A stretch of 64,000 nucleotides of DNA from Apostichopus japonicus (lineage: Eukaryota; Echinodermata; Holothuroidea; Aspidochirotida; Stichopodidae), in the NCBI RefSeq assembly GCF_037975245.1, contig NC_092571.1, positions 20,048,917-20,112,916 on the forward strand. Direction: 5' to 3'. The notes below the pieces were generated by a model. It ran no database searches and was not told where the DNA came from. It saw nothing but the letters and a program-made list of their open reading frames with translations. Shown here in pieces: positions 1 to 12,087 of this stretch. Made by a program: the position numbers and the translations under genes. Position 1 is the stretch's first letter. Each line of letters starts with the position of its first letter.

Positions 1-2090
1 GTATACTGTACACTCTTTTGACAATGTGCAAATTGCTGTACAAAAAATCCCACAATGTACAAATGACATGGCAGTTTGTTTGTACACTATGTTAGTTTCA
101 AACTCCAAACTGTATACAAAATGTAAACACTTCAGTACTGTACTTATGCTACAGTATGACAGATGAGCATTTATAATTGCAACGTTTATCACCTGGTCGG
201 AGAGGATGGGGGGAGGGGGGGGGGAAGCAAATCATGGAGAAGGGAATTAAGAAGAGAAGAGTCAAATGTGTTTCCGTAAAGTTACAAAACGACCTTCTAA
301 AATTATGGAAATGAGATAGGGAAACTTCATCAACTGAGAATTGACCTTCAAAAGTGTGCTCCTACTGTACATGGTTATCCATACAACGGATAACATGAAC
401 GGAGACAAGGAAAAAACACACTGGGGAAAGTAAAAGCTGCACTAGAAATCTGCGAGCACTGATGCAGATGGAAGAAGGACTAGTTGATTGAAATTAAATT
501 TCAGGCTCAGTCACCTGCTCAGGGATTTGGAGATCACTTATTGACAAATTAGTAGAAGAAACAGGTGCAAAACTAGCTGTATACATATATACTGTAGACT
601 AAGGATAAAAGCCCGGTCTTCATGCAAACAGGTCAATAGATGCTTGGAAATAAAACGTTTCTAATCACATTATAAATCCATTCTTCCTGATTGGTGAACA
701 GCACAGGACTCATATGAGAGACCCTGCAGTGATTCTCCTTCCCAAATTCATTTTCTCCCCTCTGGGCCTCTTGGGAGAAAATATGCATTGATTTATCTAC
801 AGGAAAGTAAATTCACAGATTCTTGGCAACTTGACTTGCAAAATGTATTTATAAAGAAGGAGGGGAGGGAGGGGGGAGGGGGGAGGGGGAGAATTAAAAT
901 CAATTTCCAAGTTAGGGTCTTGAAAAGTCCTACTTTATTTGTACTCTGATTTTATTGGATTACCCACATGACTGAAGTTTAACAGTTTCAAATGCAAAAA
1001 ATTCTGTGTCATTTTCAAGAAGGGGAAATACTGCATCTCAATTGCTTCTCTTATTATTCTATAGTGATACGGTATTGAATATTTTGCATCTGGCAACAGT
1101 AGAGTAAGTAACATCATCGCAGAACGTAAGGAGGAAAAAAATCCTTTGCTGTGTTTTTGGAATGTAGAAATTATTTGTAATTAGAAACATTAATTCTTAC
1201 AATAAGTCAGGAGCAATAATGATCAGTAAGACCAGAATGTTATTCATATACTGACTTAGTCATCACAGTAATGCAATGAGCTTTCTGTGATCTAGCTTGA
1301 AAAAAATTTCCTTTGCAAATATCCTTTCAACAAAAAGAACAATTTTTTTTTATATTTGCAAGCAAAGACCTGTACATGGATATTTGGGTGAGATTCTTCA
1401 AAAAACAATTATTCCTGAAGACTTCGAGTTGATGAGGACACCCACAACCAACAGACACACTACAATACTAACTGCAGTTCGAGACAAGCATCACTATTGT
1501 TTTTGAAAGTGCTCAGCGAATCAATTAAGACTTCAAATAGAATCATTTGCCCTGACAATATCCTAGATCGGACTTAATTTTCTCTTTTTTTTCAGCCGTA
1601 CCTGAGTTCTTGATGTTTTCTACTCATTGTGTATGCCATACAAGCCACATTTTTGCTTGGTAATTGCTATGTCTTTTAGACATTTTCATTTTTAAATTAC
1701 ATGCAAAATTAAGAAATTTATGTACTGTAAATTATACAAAATGTATTTGAATATATAAATTTCCCTCCTTGAATTTCTTCACTTCTTTTCATGATCTCAA
1801 GTTAGGACAAAGGGTTAATACAAACTTTCTCCTTTAACAGTTATTCTTTATAGGGGTCAGAGGTGGCTGTAACCATGCAATACAATAGGTCAAATATATA
1901 TGGTCGATTCCAACTTCAGCAGCATTATGAGTTCTTCTAGTTACAGTAAAGTAGCTCATACTGTAGTTCAGAACTGTTGTATTTCTATGTTCCTTTAATT
2001 TTTGAGAAATGACCCTTTATCAGAGGTCTCATCACTTAAAGTGGCTGGATGAGTTAGTCTAACATGTGTACATACAGTACTGCATTTTTG

Positions 2091-2165
2091 TCATTTAGCC
2101 TTTGAAGAAGATCCTGCTCGGATCGAAACGTCAGGCCAACTTACTTTTACACATTCTCTTACACA
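2091..2165 (+). repeat. Hammerhead-like dispersed repeat, copy 1
   Basis: The core reads TGAAGA (2103-2108), then a perfect 5-bp stem GATCC/GGATC around a TGCTC loop (2110-2124), then GAAACGTC. This order (CUGANGA-like box, stem II, GAAAC) is that of a hammerhead ribozyme core, and such motifs are known in Penelope-like retroelements. The position before TGAAGA is T instead of the catalytic C, so this copy is probably inactive. Related copies lie on the minus strand at 37677-37830 and 45677-45812. Confidence 0.55.
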
Positions 2166-2371
2166 GGCTCGCTACTGGATAAGCAGTTTGCTAACAGTTT
2201 CATTTTATTATGTGAACATATACTATGTAGTTCAGTTCCTTAGATGCAATCACAAAACTCTGTGGGAAAACAGAAGAGTTTTATGACCGAACAAATGACA
2301 TATATATTAAAATACCTTAAAAATTTGTCAAGGACAAAATGGTGTTGAATGTCATCCAAAGGTACTCAGTT

Positions 2372-2541
2372 AATTATACAAAATGTTCAGTTCATAGAAC
2401 ATGTTTCATATAACATAGGTACTCAGTTAATTACTGTATACAATAAGTTCAGTTTATAGAACATGTTTCATGTAACAAATTTACTCAGTTATTTACACAA
2501 TATGTTCAGTTTATAGAACATGTTTGATATAAACATTAACA
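2372..2541. repeat. Tandem repeat, about 60-bp unit, 3 copies
   Basis: Three diverged units share GTTCAGTTTATAGAACATG (starts near 2385, 2447 and 2504), followed by a variable segment ending TACTCAGTTA. The last unit runs into the hairpin at 2521-2570. Confidence 0.75.
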
Positions 2542-2570
2542 TTTGGGCCTGTTAATGTTTATATCAAACA
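2521..2570. repeat. Perfect inverted repeat, 21-bp arms, 8-nt loop
   Basis: The left arm 2521-2541 is the exact reverse complement of 2550-2570, around the loop TTTGGGCC (2542-2549). The RNA would form a stable hairpin. It could be a foldback fragment at the end of the adjacent tandem repeat. Confidence 0.8.
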
Positions 2571-4384
2571 CGTGTAAATGTTTACATCACAACATCATCA
2601 TCAATTTAGCACTAAAGGAGCACTCCAAAGATATATTCAATGGTGAATATCTTGATAACCAGAATAGCTATAGAAAAATTGGTGGCACTCAATCCTTTTT
2701 ATTAGACTTTTTATTAGACTATGCCATATCAAGATTAAAATTCTGTCAATAGTGCATTGTTTTCTACCAACCTGTACAAGTACGTAACTCTTTTTCTCAA
2801 TCTCGACAGGATGGACACAGGTAAGTATTAAGCCTACAACCACCTGATGACAATCACAAGTCGAAAGCCTTGAATTATTCAAATTCATGAATACAGCACA
2901 GGTATTTGATTTAACATGAAGTGTGCCTTACTTGTCTCACAATGTGTTTGTTACTGTACTTGTGAATGTGTGTAAGACAAGGCAAGGATAGATCATCAAC
3001 AATCAGAGGAATTTATAGATTGTGTAAAATATTGAAAGTCTTTAGATTATAATCATAGTTGGACCCACCAATGCTACAGTACTCTACGGTACTACTTGTA
3101 CAGTAAATACACTGAATCAGGTACACACCCATTGCATAGATGTCTAAGATTTGATGTTTCAACGTGAGCCTAATTGACAAAACTTGGGGGCGACATTGGT
3201 GATGGGAGATGTTGTTTCCGAACTGTTGATTGGTGGAATAAAAACACACCTCCAAAAATATTACTAAAATATTAACGAGTACATTGCTTGAAAGAGCCAA
3301 TCACACGAGGCCAAGAAGTGTCAAAGTAATCACTGCCGTCTAAAACTGAACAAGTGTGTCCTAAAGTCACATTGTTCTGGGAGCATTAAAATGTACAGTA
3401 GGATATTAAACAACAATTTGTTAACTTTTTGTTTACATTTGAGCATGAAAACAGACAAGTAGACTCACACTCAAGGATGCATAAAATCTAGGGACTATCT
3501 TTGGGATAGCTGTAAGGGCCTTAAAGGAGCTTACATGTGCAATAAATTAAATATACTGTTTACCATAATTCTTACACGACCATGAGATAAAGGTGCGAAC
3601 TGTTCATGCTGTCAGTGTCAGTTTGAGTGCTTCAAAGCACGATATGGGAGGACAGTGTAGGGTGGTATAAGTAGCATTTCAAGAGAGAATTGTTCCAAAT
3701 AACTGACCACCCTCAGCTGTAACACAATTAAATAGAGACATGTATCCAGTATGGGCAGGTCCTTCCTTCCCTCATTTCAAACACTAATTATGAAACATAT
3801 TCTTTTTTATCATCATCATACGTCCCAGCAACCCTTCCCAAGACCTCCATCTAATAGCTACTGTACCTACCTACTGTACGTATATACAATTTAACCACAG
3901 ATCTATCCATTTTCTGAATGGTTGCTACTTATCCATGTGGCAAATTGGAGTTACCTTTCAGGTTGTCCTGGTAACAACGTAGGACCTTAGACAAACTAGT
4001 TGTTCCTCTTACAGCAAATAAATTTTTGTTTAGCCATTCAAGAAAAATATCATGGAGACTTCAAAGCATATTAAAATCAGTCTAAATATTTAAAATCGGG
4101 GATTAATTAACATAAATTATGTAGTCATGGAGGGAACAACAAAAATAAAAGGACAGACCATTAATCTGACCATGACACAATGATTTGCTGTTAAGACCTT
4201 CAAGCAGTAGGTCTAGTACCTTCCATCAGGGAAGTAATGTTACTTCCACTTTATGGCCTGCTAAAAGATGGTGAAAAACACCTGAAGCCCGACATCATAT
4301 TTCCTGTAGACCTAATTATTATATAGTTATTAACTTATTGTAGATCTATATAAAAAAATATAGGGCAAAGACATTTGTACTCAC

Positions 4385-7300
4385 TCTTGAAGAGAAAGAC
4401 AGAAAATATGACTCCTACACCGAGGCCACCAGCTAAGAAAAGGAGAGAAAATAGATTTATAAAGTATACATTATATACATCCTTAAAATTGTCTTGTTAA
4501 GAAGAGCATCATCTGTATATATTTATTAACAACATGTTTGTCACGCTGATAGGCCCTCCAGTACTTTTACATATCGTGAGAGCTATTCAAGTGATTGTCA
4601 CTTCAATAAGGGTGGTACTGCTGATTATTTACTGGATTGTCTGTTTAATCTAAGAGGTACACCGGTGCTTATTTACACCATCATCGGTTAATCAAGGATT
4701 GTGGTCTTGATTATGTACACAATCGTTTTTTAGATAGCCTGACCATCAGTTCAATAATGAACATGTGTTACAGGTGCATATTAATATGATTGTCAGTTAA
4801 ATAAGAATGATGCACTGGTGCTAACTTAACGGATCGTCAGTAAAATGTGGATGACGCTCTTAATTAGTTTACCTTATCGCCTCTTCGTTAAGCAATTGCT
4901 TATTTCCCCTATCTTTCTGTTTCTAAAGTATGCATTGTGTTTAGCGTATTAAGCGGACTGAAAGGGGAGGAGGGTGGGGGGGGGGGTGAGGACGAAAATA
5001 TTGGCTGTTTGTCCTTTGGAGAGGTCAATGTAAATTAGAAAGTTTGTTAGGGCATAAAAGGAGGCTTATGTGCAAAATGGTGTTATATATACTTTCAATC
5101 ATTTTAACTACATTTGTGTGATACGAGTTTTCATTTATGAAAGTGTGTTATTAAATGTAAGTCATTTGGGAGAAATTCTAATCATTCAGGGGGCAGAACA
5201 CATCATCCCCTTCACCCTATGGTTATAGTCCGACAGGTAAGCCTAGCAGCCTACAACTTAGAATTTACAATTATTTGACAATTTACAAAAGATTTCTATG
5301 GGTATGGTGATTGGCCAGAAGCCTTGTTGTACAGCAAGAATACAGCGAGAATCTTCTTCTGATCCATTTCTATGCAGGGTTACGGCTAATTCATGAATTC
5401 CTGGATTATTGTGTTTACTGAACGCTACACGATTATTCTGATCATGAGCAATTGGACTGTTTATAGTAGATTGGAATTTGGATACATATAGGCTGAAATA
5501 CAAAGACTTTCCTGGAGCGCTATGGCTTGATGAGTCTTTCAGCTCACAGACTGTGATCACAGAATAAATTCTGTGGAAGTGATCACGTAAATAAGCAAGG
5601 TCGCCATACTTATCCACTCAAAAATTAGCTAGACCTAATTAATAATTAGCTACAGCCTTTTCATAGGCCTAACATTAGGCTTACAGTACAGTAGGTTAGG
5701 TCTTATCATAATATAGGCCTACACATGATGCCAACTAGAAATGTTGACACCTGAGCTACTGTACACACATGACCAAAGGGTACAACTATAGAATACCCCG
5801 CCAACACAAACCACAGTGTAGCCGGCTACTGTACATTGTCGCTGGTACACACAATGCCCACACACAATGAAGATTATAATGGATCACATTATTATACTGC
5901 AAGGGTACTTGATGCAGTAATTTCAATGCAGCAGGTGTAATCACACCCGGGGAAAACTTCAGACTTAGTCTTTCTGAAACTTTCTCAACATTAAACTTGT
6001 GTAGGAAATGGTTGGGATCAAAGATGGGTCGTTCTTATATATTACTGAAAGGGTATTTGATGAATTATCCGACGAGGTTCCAGTGCCATTCCGCCATAGG
6101 TACATGCCGCCATACCTTTCCGCTATAGTTTTCAATCCTTTCCGCCATGGCTGAAAGGCTCAATACCTATGGCAGAAAGGTACATCTCAGGAATGGATTT
6201 TACACAGGAATGTATCAGTGAAACTTTCTTTGATTCGCATGGAAAGATAGGTACTAGGGTTGGGCGATATTTGCTTTTTAATGTCACGATAAACAGTTCA
6301 AAAATTATCGCGATATTTCGATAATTACGATAATTTTTTCTTGTTGTTTTTAGTGTGTTCGCGAACACACTAAAAACAACTGCCTTTTTCCTACCGGTGA
6401 TTTCGCGCAGCAAACACACCGAGCATAATGGCGTGGGGTTCAGGGGCCCGCCTTAGAGCCCCGTTGGGGTCAAGGGGTGGAACCCCTTGTGGGGGTCCAG
6501 GGGGCGAAGGACCCCAGAAAAGTTAAGTATTTTTGCGTGTCTGGCGATAAAAAATTCGCAATTGAGGATTCAAAATACTGACTAACTTTATGAATTTAAA
6601 TTGTCACGAAACTGATGAAAGTTTTAAAATGACAAGTTAGAGTAGCTATATAATGTGATAAAATGAAAAGAGAATTAATCTGTCTTACAATCTTTATAAA
6701 GTTTAACTTACAAAACTGTCGATATTATGAAACAAACTACGTTCGGCAAAGCCCTGTTTCTAGACTGCCTAACAATCAGTTTACAACTGCAGTGTTTAAC
6801 CGTACTTAAATATCACGGTAGGCTACATGTGCTTCCAATTTTCCCAGGTACCTTACCAAACAAGTTACAACCCCCCTGTCTAACACCTGTTTGTTAACAT
6901 TTTTGGCACGGTTCCAAAAAACTTTTCATGGAGTAAACTATTTTGGCTCCACTCTAGAATTAATTAGGTCAGTCAGTAAAGGATCGGTAAAGTTATGCGA
7001 AATATTATCTTAGACGTTAAAGGAAAGTAGGTAAATATCCCTGTAACATTAAGGTAAGTAAAACACACCTCAAGCCAACCGACTCCTCCGCATGAACAAA
7101 ACAATCTATTCCCCATGATACACGAGGCACGGTCTATACCATACAGACATAGCACGATATCAAGGCCCCAATAGCTACAGTATGGCCATCTTTATGAAAT
7201 TAAACCCTCTAATTCCATGTTTTAGGCCACCAGGCGTGATTAACTTAATGCTAAATATTGTTTCCATGTCCTTGTAGAATTCGTCAACTTCGCAAAATAC

Positions 7301-8693
7301 AATTAGTTGTGTTTTTGTTGTTACGTGAGATCCGTAACCGACGAAGTGGTTAGGCTATTTACTATACACTTAACTATGGTAGGATATTATTATTATTATT
7401 ATTTTTTGGGGAAATTCTAGAAAATAATTCTTTTCCCCCCGCTTTACACCAGATGTGGTCTTCAGGTTTATTCATAAATGGGTGTACTAGAGCCTTGTTT
7501 ACATGACACTTGTTGCATTTAGCACGATATGCCACTTTCGCGTGAATTTTTCGAAAGTATTTTGCTCGATCTTTCGTAAAATTAGAAAGGTGTACCAACT
7601 TACTTTTCGTACACAATTGGTAATTTCTCTACTGATTTTCAGAGTTTTGTTCTCTATACAGTCAATGTTGTAAAGGACGGGTTTTTTATGAAGTGCAAAA
7701 GTCAGTAAATGAAGTTGATAAACTTTATTTCTTTTCAACTTTCTTAACCATGGAATGCTAGAATAACATTTACACATAAAATGGAGATTTTTTTCTACAT
7801 TTATTTCAAATTTCTTTCACAAGAAATTATCGTCATTTGTTCAATTCTCAAAAAATATCGTCTTGAAAAAAAATTACCGCGATAATAATAATTTTCGATA
7901 TATCGCCCAACCCTAATAGGTACAATGTCTTCGAATGTGACGGTACGCTGGATAGACTGAATTGTGGTTAAGACGAAATGGGGAATATGTGAAGCGAAGC
8001 AATAAACAGTGATTATAGACCTACAGTGCACCCACAAAAATATGCTCCTTCCGCCATACAAAAGTGCTTTACCGCCATCAATCCTGACATGGCGGAATGG
8101 CACTTTTTCTTAGACGGAAAGAGCACATCTTCTATGGCGGAATGTACGGCCCCATCCTAAGCAGCCGATGTACAGTAGGCTAGCCACTCCTGGGGAAACC
8201 TTTGGACTTCAGAAGTATTTTTAAAAGTATTTGGAGCACACGATGTAGTCACTCGAATTGAGGGGGTTTCTCATGGCAGGGTGTTCTATAATGGCTCCAA
8301 ATATCTCATAAATTATTGCACTCACATTGCCACTAACTTAGTAAGGCCAACACCTAAGTGGTACTGGCAGTGGTAGACCAATATTGTAGTTATATTGTAA
8401 GTTACGTTACGCCTAAGTTATGACAACTTGGGCTAGAACTAGTCTAACTAAAAATTTACTATGCAGACCAATGTAAGCCTAAGTTCAGCCTAACACTAAC
8501 AGTAACAGTCTATTAGTAACACTATTTTAGGTCAGTTTGTGTAAAGGGCATGTCAACTGTCTTCGTAACCCGTAGGATGTTTAGAGAAATTCACACAAAA
8601 CAACATACCAATTTTGATCAAAGAGTCAGACACACAGCGGTCCCATTTTCTTCCTAGAACATTTTCACTTCTTTTAGGCTGTTGTTCTGACAT
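4385..8693 (-). CDS. MICOS10: MICOS complex subunit Mic10, 5' part (2 exons, gene incomplete in window)
   Basis: Mic10 is a small inner-membrane protein of mitochondria that bends the membrane at crista junctions as part of the MICOS complex. Coding exon 1 (8609-8693) begins MSEQQPKRSENVLGRKWDRC and runs to SDSLIKI, matching the family N-terminus in which a WDRC motif precedes the first membrane segment. It ends at a GTATG donor in phase 1. Exon 2 (4385-4432) follows a long pyrimidine tract plus TTAG, enters in phase 1 and encodes AGGLGVGVIFSVFLFK, the glycine-rich first transmembrane hairpin of Mic10, then a GTGAGT donor, again phase 1. The last exon(s), expected to carry the second glycine-rich membrane segment, were not found and probably lie left of position 1. 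Exon 1 starts at the first ATG. Intron 1 (about 4.2 kb) contains the hAT element at 6255-7915. The match is by motif recognition; exon 2 is short but its phase and splice sites agree. Confidence 0.85.
5258..5617 (-). other. Open frame of 119 codons, unassigned
   Basis: An ATG-initiated frame starting MDKYGDLAYLRDHFHRIYSV. Its composition is not obviously low complexity. No domain is recognised, and it lies inside MICOS10 intron 1 on the same strand. It may be a retro-copy, part of an old repeat, or chance. I do not assign a function. Confidence 0.15.
6083..8144. mobile_element. Older inverted-repeat element with TTCCGCCAT words, split by the hAT insertion
   Basis: The left end (6083-6190) and right end (8040-8144) are both rich in GCCATTCCGCCAT-like words and their complements. 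CATTCCGCCATA near 6088 is mirrored by TATGGCGGAATG at 8133-8144. The hAT copy 6255-7915 sits between these ends, so this looks like an older foldback or TIR element into which the hAT inserted. Exact ends and target duplication are not clear. Confidence 0.45.
6255..7915. mobile_element. Non-autonomous hAT-type DNA transposon, complete copy
   Basis: The terminal inverted repeats are TAGGGTTGGGCGATAT at 6255-6270 and its exact complement at 7900-7915. The element is flanked by a perfect 8-bp target-site duplication ATAGGTAC (6247-6254 and 7916-7923). An 8-bp duplication with such ends is the hallmark of the hAT superfamily. The 1661-bp body shows no transposase frame, so it is non-autonomous. 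Subterminal ATCGCGATA-type words occur at both ends, and a perfect 38-bp palindrome with centre TCGCGA lies at 6343-6380. Confidence 0.88.
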
Positions 8694-9774
8694 TTTCACG
8701 GTAATCTTGTTGTTTCGTTAGTGTGTGAATTTGTTTTATTATTAACAATTAGTGACCGCTGTGCTATACCTACATACGGCTAGGAACAGTAGCTAGTCAG
8801 TTGCTAGCAAACTAATCTAACTTGCGATAGCTGTGTTTCCAATTTATTTATGGGGTTCTTAACCCCATTACTTCTAATAACCTCAGTTCCTACCTCTCTC
8901 AGCATGCTGTTCAAATAATATGAACTTGTTACAAATTAAAAATGTGTTAATAATTGTTAAAAATTCCAATGAGTGTAAAATGCAATTTCATTTCAGGATG
9001 TTTTCGATCCCATATTCCGTGAACACAAGCAGATGGAGAAACTAGATGTACTTGTGATATCACCCTTACCTGGCATTATAAGGCGTAGGGGGGGGGGGGG
9101 GGTTACAAAGAGCCAGCTTCACTTTCTTGGATCGACTTCTGGGGGTGCGACACCCCGCCGCAAATAGTGGCTTTATTTTATATCTTCTTTCCTTTCTAAA
9201 CTATACACGGAAAATAAAGGTCTTTAACATCTTACGTCTATCACTCTTGCAGAGTTACGTATTCTCATGATATGAGAACAAACCAACATAATCATAGAAA
9301 CACCTAACACAAATTCTATATATGCTGTTCTGTTAGCCTGTTCCGGAATGGTCGACAACAAGCAACAGCTTCCCAGTCGATATAACTTTCACCAGTAATT
9401 TTTGAATGCAGCACGCAATCAGTAAAAGGATTTTCAGTACGAAAAAGGTTCTCTAACTTGGGCAGGTAATATTTGGCATGAAGAGTACTGCATCTAGTTT
9501 GACTTAACATTGTACTGGCAGACGGGTTGTACGAGCCTTGTCTTGCTCATTATATCATTTTGACTTCCGTCCAGAAAGTTGTATCCATTAAACTTTTCTA
9601 AAATATATTAAGCGGCTGAAAATTAACCTTTGTTTGAAACATTGTATCTCTTTAATGCGGCCGAATGGCAGGTGTACGTATCCGAAAAAGAATAACCAGC
9701 AGATTTGTAATGGCATTATCCTTCACTACGGTTTTATTTGGTAACGGGTCGTAGTTACAAAGTAGATCCACCCC
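8694..9774. other. Spacer 5' of MICOS10
   Basis: This stretch should hold the MICOS10 promoter and 5' UTR (minus strand, just above 8693). It also contains a G run near 9090-9102. A 64-codon frame on the minus strand (9316-9510) has no recognised homology. No TATA box or CpG island is clearly visible. Confidence 0.4.
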
Positions 9775-10255
9775 TGTTTAGGATAGTAACACCTGTTAAG
9801 GGTAATAGCATCGCCTGATTAGGGTAGTAGCACCTCCTGTTTAGGGAAGAAGCACCTCCTGTTTAGAGTAGTAGCACCTCCTGTTTAGGGTAGTAGCATC
9901 TCCTGTTTAGGGTAGTAGCACCACCTGTTTAGGGTAGCGACGCCAACTGTGGTCCTTTTGGCGTTCCATAATTAGCACCTTCCGTTTAGGGTAGTAGCGC
10001 CACTAATTTGCAGTAGCATCGCCGCCTGTAGTAGTAGCATAGTAGCATCGCCTATTTAGAGTAGTAGCGGCAGCTTTTACATCAGCATCGTCTCTTAGGA
10101 GTATCAGCACCTTCTGTTTAGAGTACGTAGTAGCACTACCTGCTTAGGGTAGTAGCACCTCGAGTTTAGAGTAGTAGCACCGCCTATTTAGGGTAGCAAC
10201 GCCACCTGTGGTCCTTTTGGCGTTCCATATAGTAGCACCTCCTGTCTAGAGTTCC
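9775..10255. repeat. Degenerate minisatellite, unit about 23 bp (TAGGGTAGTAGCACCTCCTG-like)
   Basis: At least 15 imperfect units of TAGGGTAGTAGCACCTCCTG plus TTT run across this stretch. They are interrupted by a second repeated phrase, TCCTTTTGGCGTTCCATA, near 9953, 10210 and 10252. The array ends about 50 bp before a candidate first exon at 10310 and may overlap its promoter. Confidence 0.8.
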
Positions 10256-10309
10256 TTTTGGCGTTCCATAATTTTCAACTTGGCGAGTTGAAATCGAAAA
10301 CCAGAGAAA

Positions 10310-11372
10310 ATGGCGAGGGCGCTACAACAAGTTCGATTGTGCAACTGCATGACCTATTCGAGGTATAATGTTAATTTTGCAAAATGTTAACACGTGTATG
10401 CCGCGCCGCTGAAGCTGGAAGCATGTATCTTTCTACCGTGTTCCAAGTGAGTCGTAAGTTTCCAGTCCGCTCTCGAAAATACACCTAGAAGAAAAGCACA
10501 GTGGTATTGCAACGGAATTTTATTTCAAGTTGACTTAAACTATCAGTCATGACCGTTATGTGAACAGCAAGAGTAATTCTCTTTGATTGAACTGAAAATC
10601 AGGTATTTAATAGGCACTGTCTCGACTGTCCGTTTTGTCGGTAGGCATAGGCTACGCCAAACCATAGGCCAAGGCTAGGCCTAAATTAGTTTACAATTAC
10701 AATAATTTCTTCATGCGAGTTGTGTAATTAGGCTAGATAAAGCGCTCAACACCACAGTTAAAGTGACTTTGATGCTGCCTTCCATTATAAAGAAGCATAT
10801 ACTGGTGCATATCCAGGATCGGGTGTCCTACAGTATTCCCTGCTTGGATTGTTCCAATTTCCATTTATTTATTACTGCCATTTTACAGCAACAATTATTG
10901 TTCTTTGACAATACCTGATTACTGTACTGTATACAGTACAGTAATCAGGTATTGTCAAAGAACAATAATTAGTCTTGTGAAAGGTTTCAATAACAAAGAA
11001 AGATAGCCTGTTGAATAGCCTATTTGGGATCATGCAACAAATTGCATCCAATTAAGCCGGCTTGTCGGTAGCTATTCCCTACTGAAAAGTTGCTTGGAGA
11101 TGCATAGAGCAATGGTCAGCTCCAAATGTGACATCCAGAAATCTACGTGGCTGTCGCAATCAAGGCTTACCTATATCTGTAAGTGTAAGTTTCAAGTTAT
11201 AGAAAATTGTATTAAATAATAAGAAATGTCACAAAGTGATAGCCAAATGTTTGATTCTGAATGCAGATTGTTAATCTTATCTTGCAGTATCTGTTTGCCA
11301 GTCATCATTATGACCAATTGTTTTGGACAAGACCAGTGGGTGGGCCAGTGCATCCATGTGGAAGTCACCTGA
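10310..11372 (+). CDS. Candidate small-peptide or non-coding snoRNA host transcript, first two exons
   Basis: An ATG in good context (AAAATGG at 10310) opens a 53-nt frame, MARALQQVRLCNCMTYS, ending at the donor GAG|GTATAA. The next convincing acceptor is CTTATCTTGCAG at 11287. Joining 10310-10362 to 11288-11372 keeps frame and stops after 45 codons. The short product matches no family I know. The intron holds the 78-bp palindrome and the H/ACA-like RNA at 11043-11178, which ends 109 nt before the acceptor, a normal position for an intronic snoRNA. Further exon-like boundaries occur at 12635-12757 (CTCATAG acceptor, GTAAGA donor), at 12850 (CTCCAG acceptor) and at 15361 (CTTTGCAG acceptor). 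A snoRNA host gene with little coding content would fit. This is inference; a chance frame is also possible. Confidence 0.25.
10893..10970. repeat. Perfect 78-bp palindrome
   Basis: Positions 10893-10930 are the exact reverse complement of 10933-10970, with AT at the centre, so all 78 bp are self-complementary with no spacer. It could be a miniature foldback element or a recent inverted duplication. No target-site duplication is evident. Confidence 0.9.
11043..11178 (+). ncRNA. Candidate H/ACA box snoRNA, copy 1
   Basis: The 136-nt segment folds in the hairpin-hinge-hairpin-tail form. Hairpin 1 has a lower stem TGCATC/GATGCA and an upper stem TCGGTAG/CTACTGA, separated by an internal loop of the pseudouridylation-pocket type. 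The hinge contains AGAGCA, which fits ANANNA. Hairpin 2 has a lower stem GGTCAGC/GCTTACC (one mismatch) and an upper stem TGTGACATCCA/TGGCTGTCGCA. Fourteen nt separate that stem from an ATA box three nt from the proposed 3' end, the canonical spacing. Weak points are the ATA tail in place of ACA and one stem mismatch. A second copy at 11951-12087 preserves the fold. Such RNAs guide pseudouridylation of rRNA or snRNA; the target was not determined. Confidence 0.55.
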
Positions 11373-11950
11373 AGGCCTGATGGAGTGGATGTGACCTACT
11401 GTACCATACAGTATGTAAAGGTCACCCTGAAGCCTGCTGGTCAAAGTTGACATCACAATGATGATCTTTGCTTGATAACTAGTGGTAAGACATTAAATTC
11501 TTATGAACTTAATTGAACATTTCAGTTACAAAAGCTAATTACCTACTGTACCATCTCCTTGAAAAGCATTACTGACAGAGAAGTGTCAACTTCAGAATAC
11601 ATATCTTTGCACATTTCATTTTGGACACTACTGTATGTAGATGACCCCTGTCAACCAATAACACATTAGTGGAGTCTGCATTACAAACTGGTATCATTTC
11701 TGTGATCAACTCCAGAGTCTCTGTTGTTTGCCAGACAAGTAAAGAGTAATCAATTTGGCTATTTAATGATATTTGAGCCTTGACAGACCTGCTACTGTAG
11801 ATCATACCATTTGGATCATAAGAAAGATGTCCATTACATGTAGCCTCAGTATAAAATGTAATTCCTGTCATTTCCTGATCAGTGAAGTATGGACAGTAGT
11901 ATTCTATCTACCCTTTGTGCCTTAATGTCAGTAGTAATCTTTTGTGCCAA
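11179..11950. other. Spacer between the two H/ACA-like RNAs
   Basis: Contains the candidate exon starting at 11288. A 100-codon minus-strand frame at 11569-11871 shows no recognised domain and is probably chance. Confidence 0.3.
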
Positions 11951-12087
11951 TGCATCCAATTAAGCCGGCTTGTCGGTAGCTATTCCCTACTGAAAAGTTG
12001 CTTGGAGATGCAAAGAGCAAATGGTCAGCTCAACATGTGACTTCCAGACCATTACGTGGCTGTCGCAATCAATGCTTACCTATATAC
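11951..12087 (+). ncRNA. Candidate H/ACA box snoRNA, copy 2
   Basis: Direct repeat of 11043-11178, 908 bp downstream and 137 nt long. The first hairpin is identical. Differences cluster around the hinge (AAGAGCAAA), the second pocket and the loop of hairpin 2; both upper stems remain paired. The similarity stops at the proposed RNA ends, as expected for a duplicated intronic snoRNA rather than a random segmental duplication. The tail reads ATATAC. Confidence 0.55.

Larger units (their letters stand above)
1..4384. other. MICOS10 intron 2 / left-edge non-coding sequence
   Basis: AT-rich sequence without a recognisable exon. It holds purine-rich runs near 205-230 and 865-890, a hammerhead-like repeat at 2091-2165, a tandem repeat of about 60 bp at 2372-2541 and a 21-bp perfect hairpin at 2521-2570. 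On the minus strand it should be intron downstream of MICOS10 exon 2. I looked for the expected last Mic10 exon here and did not see it. Confidence 0.5.
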
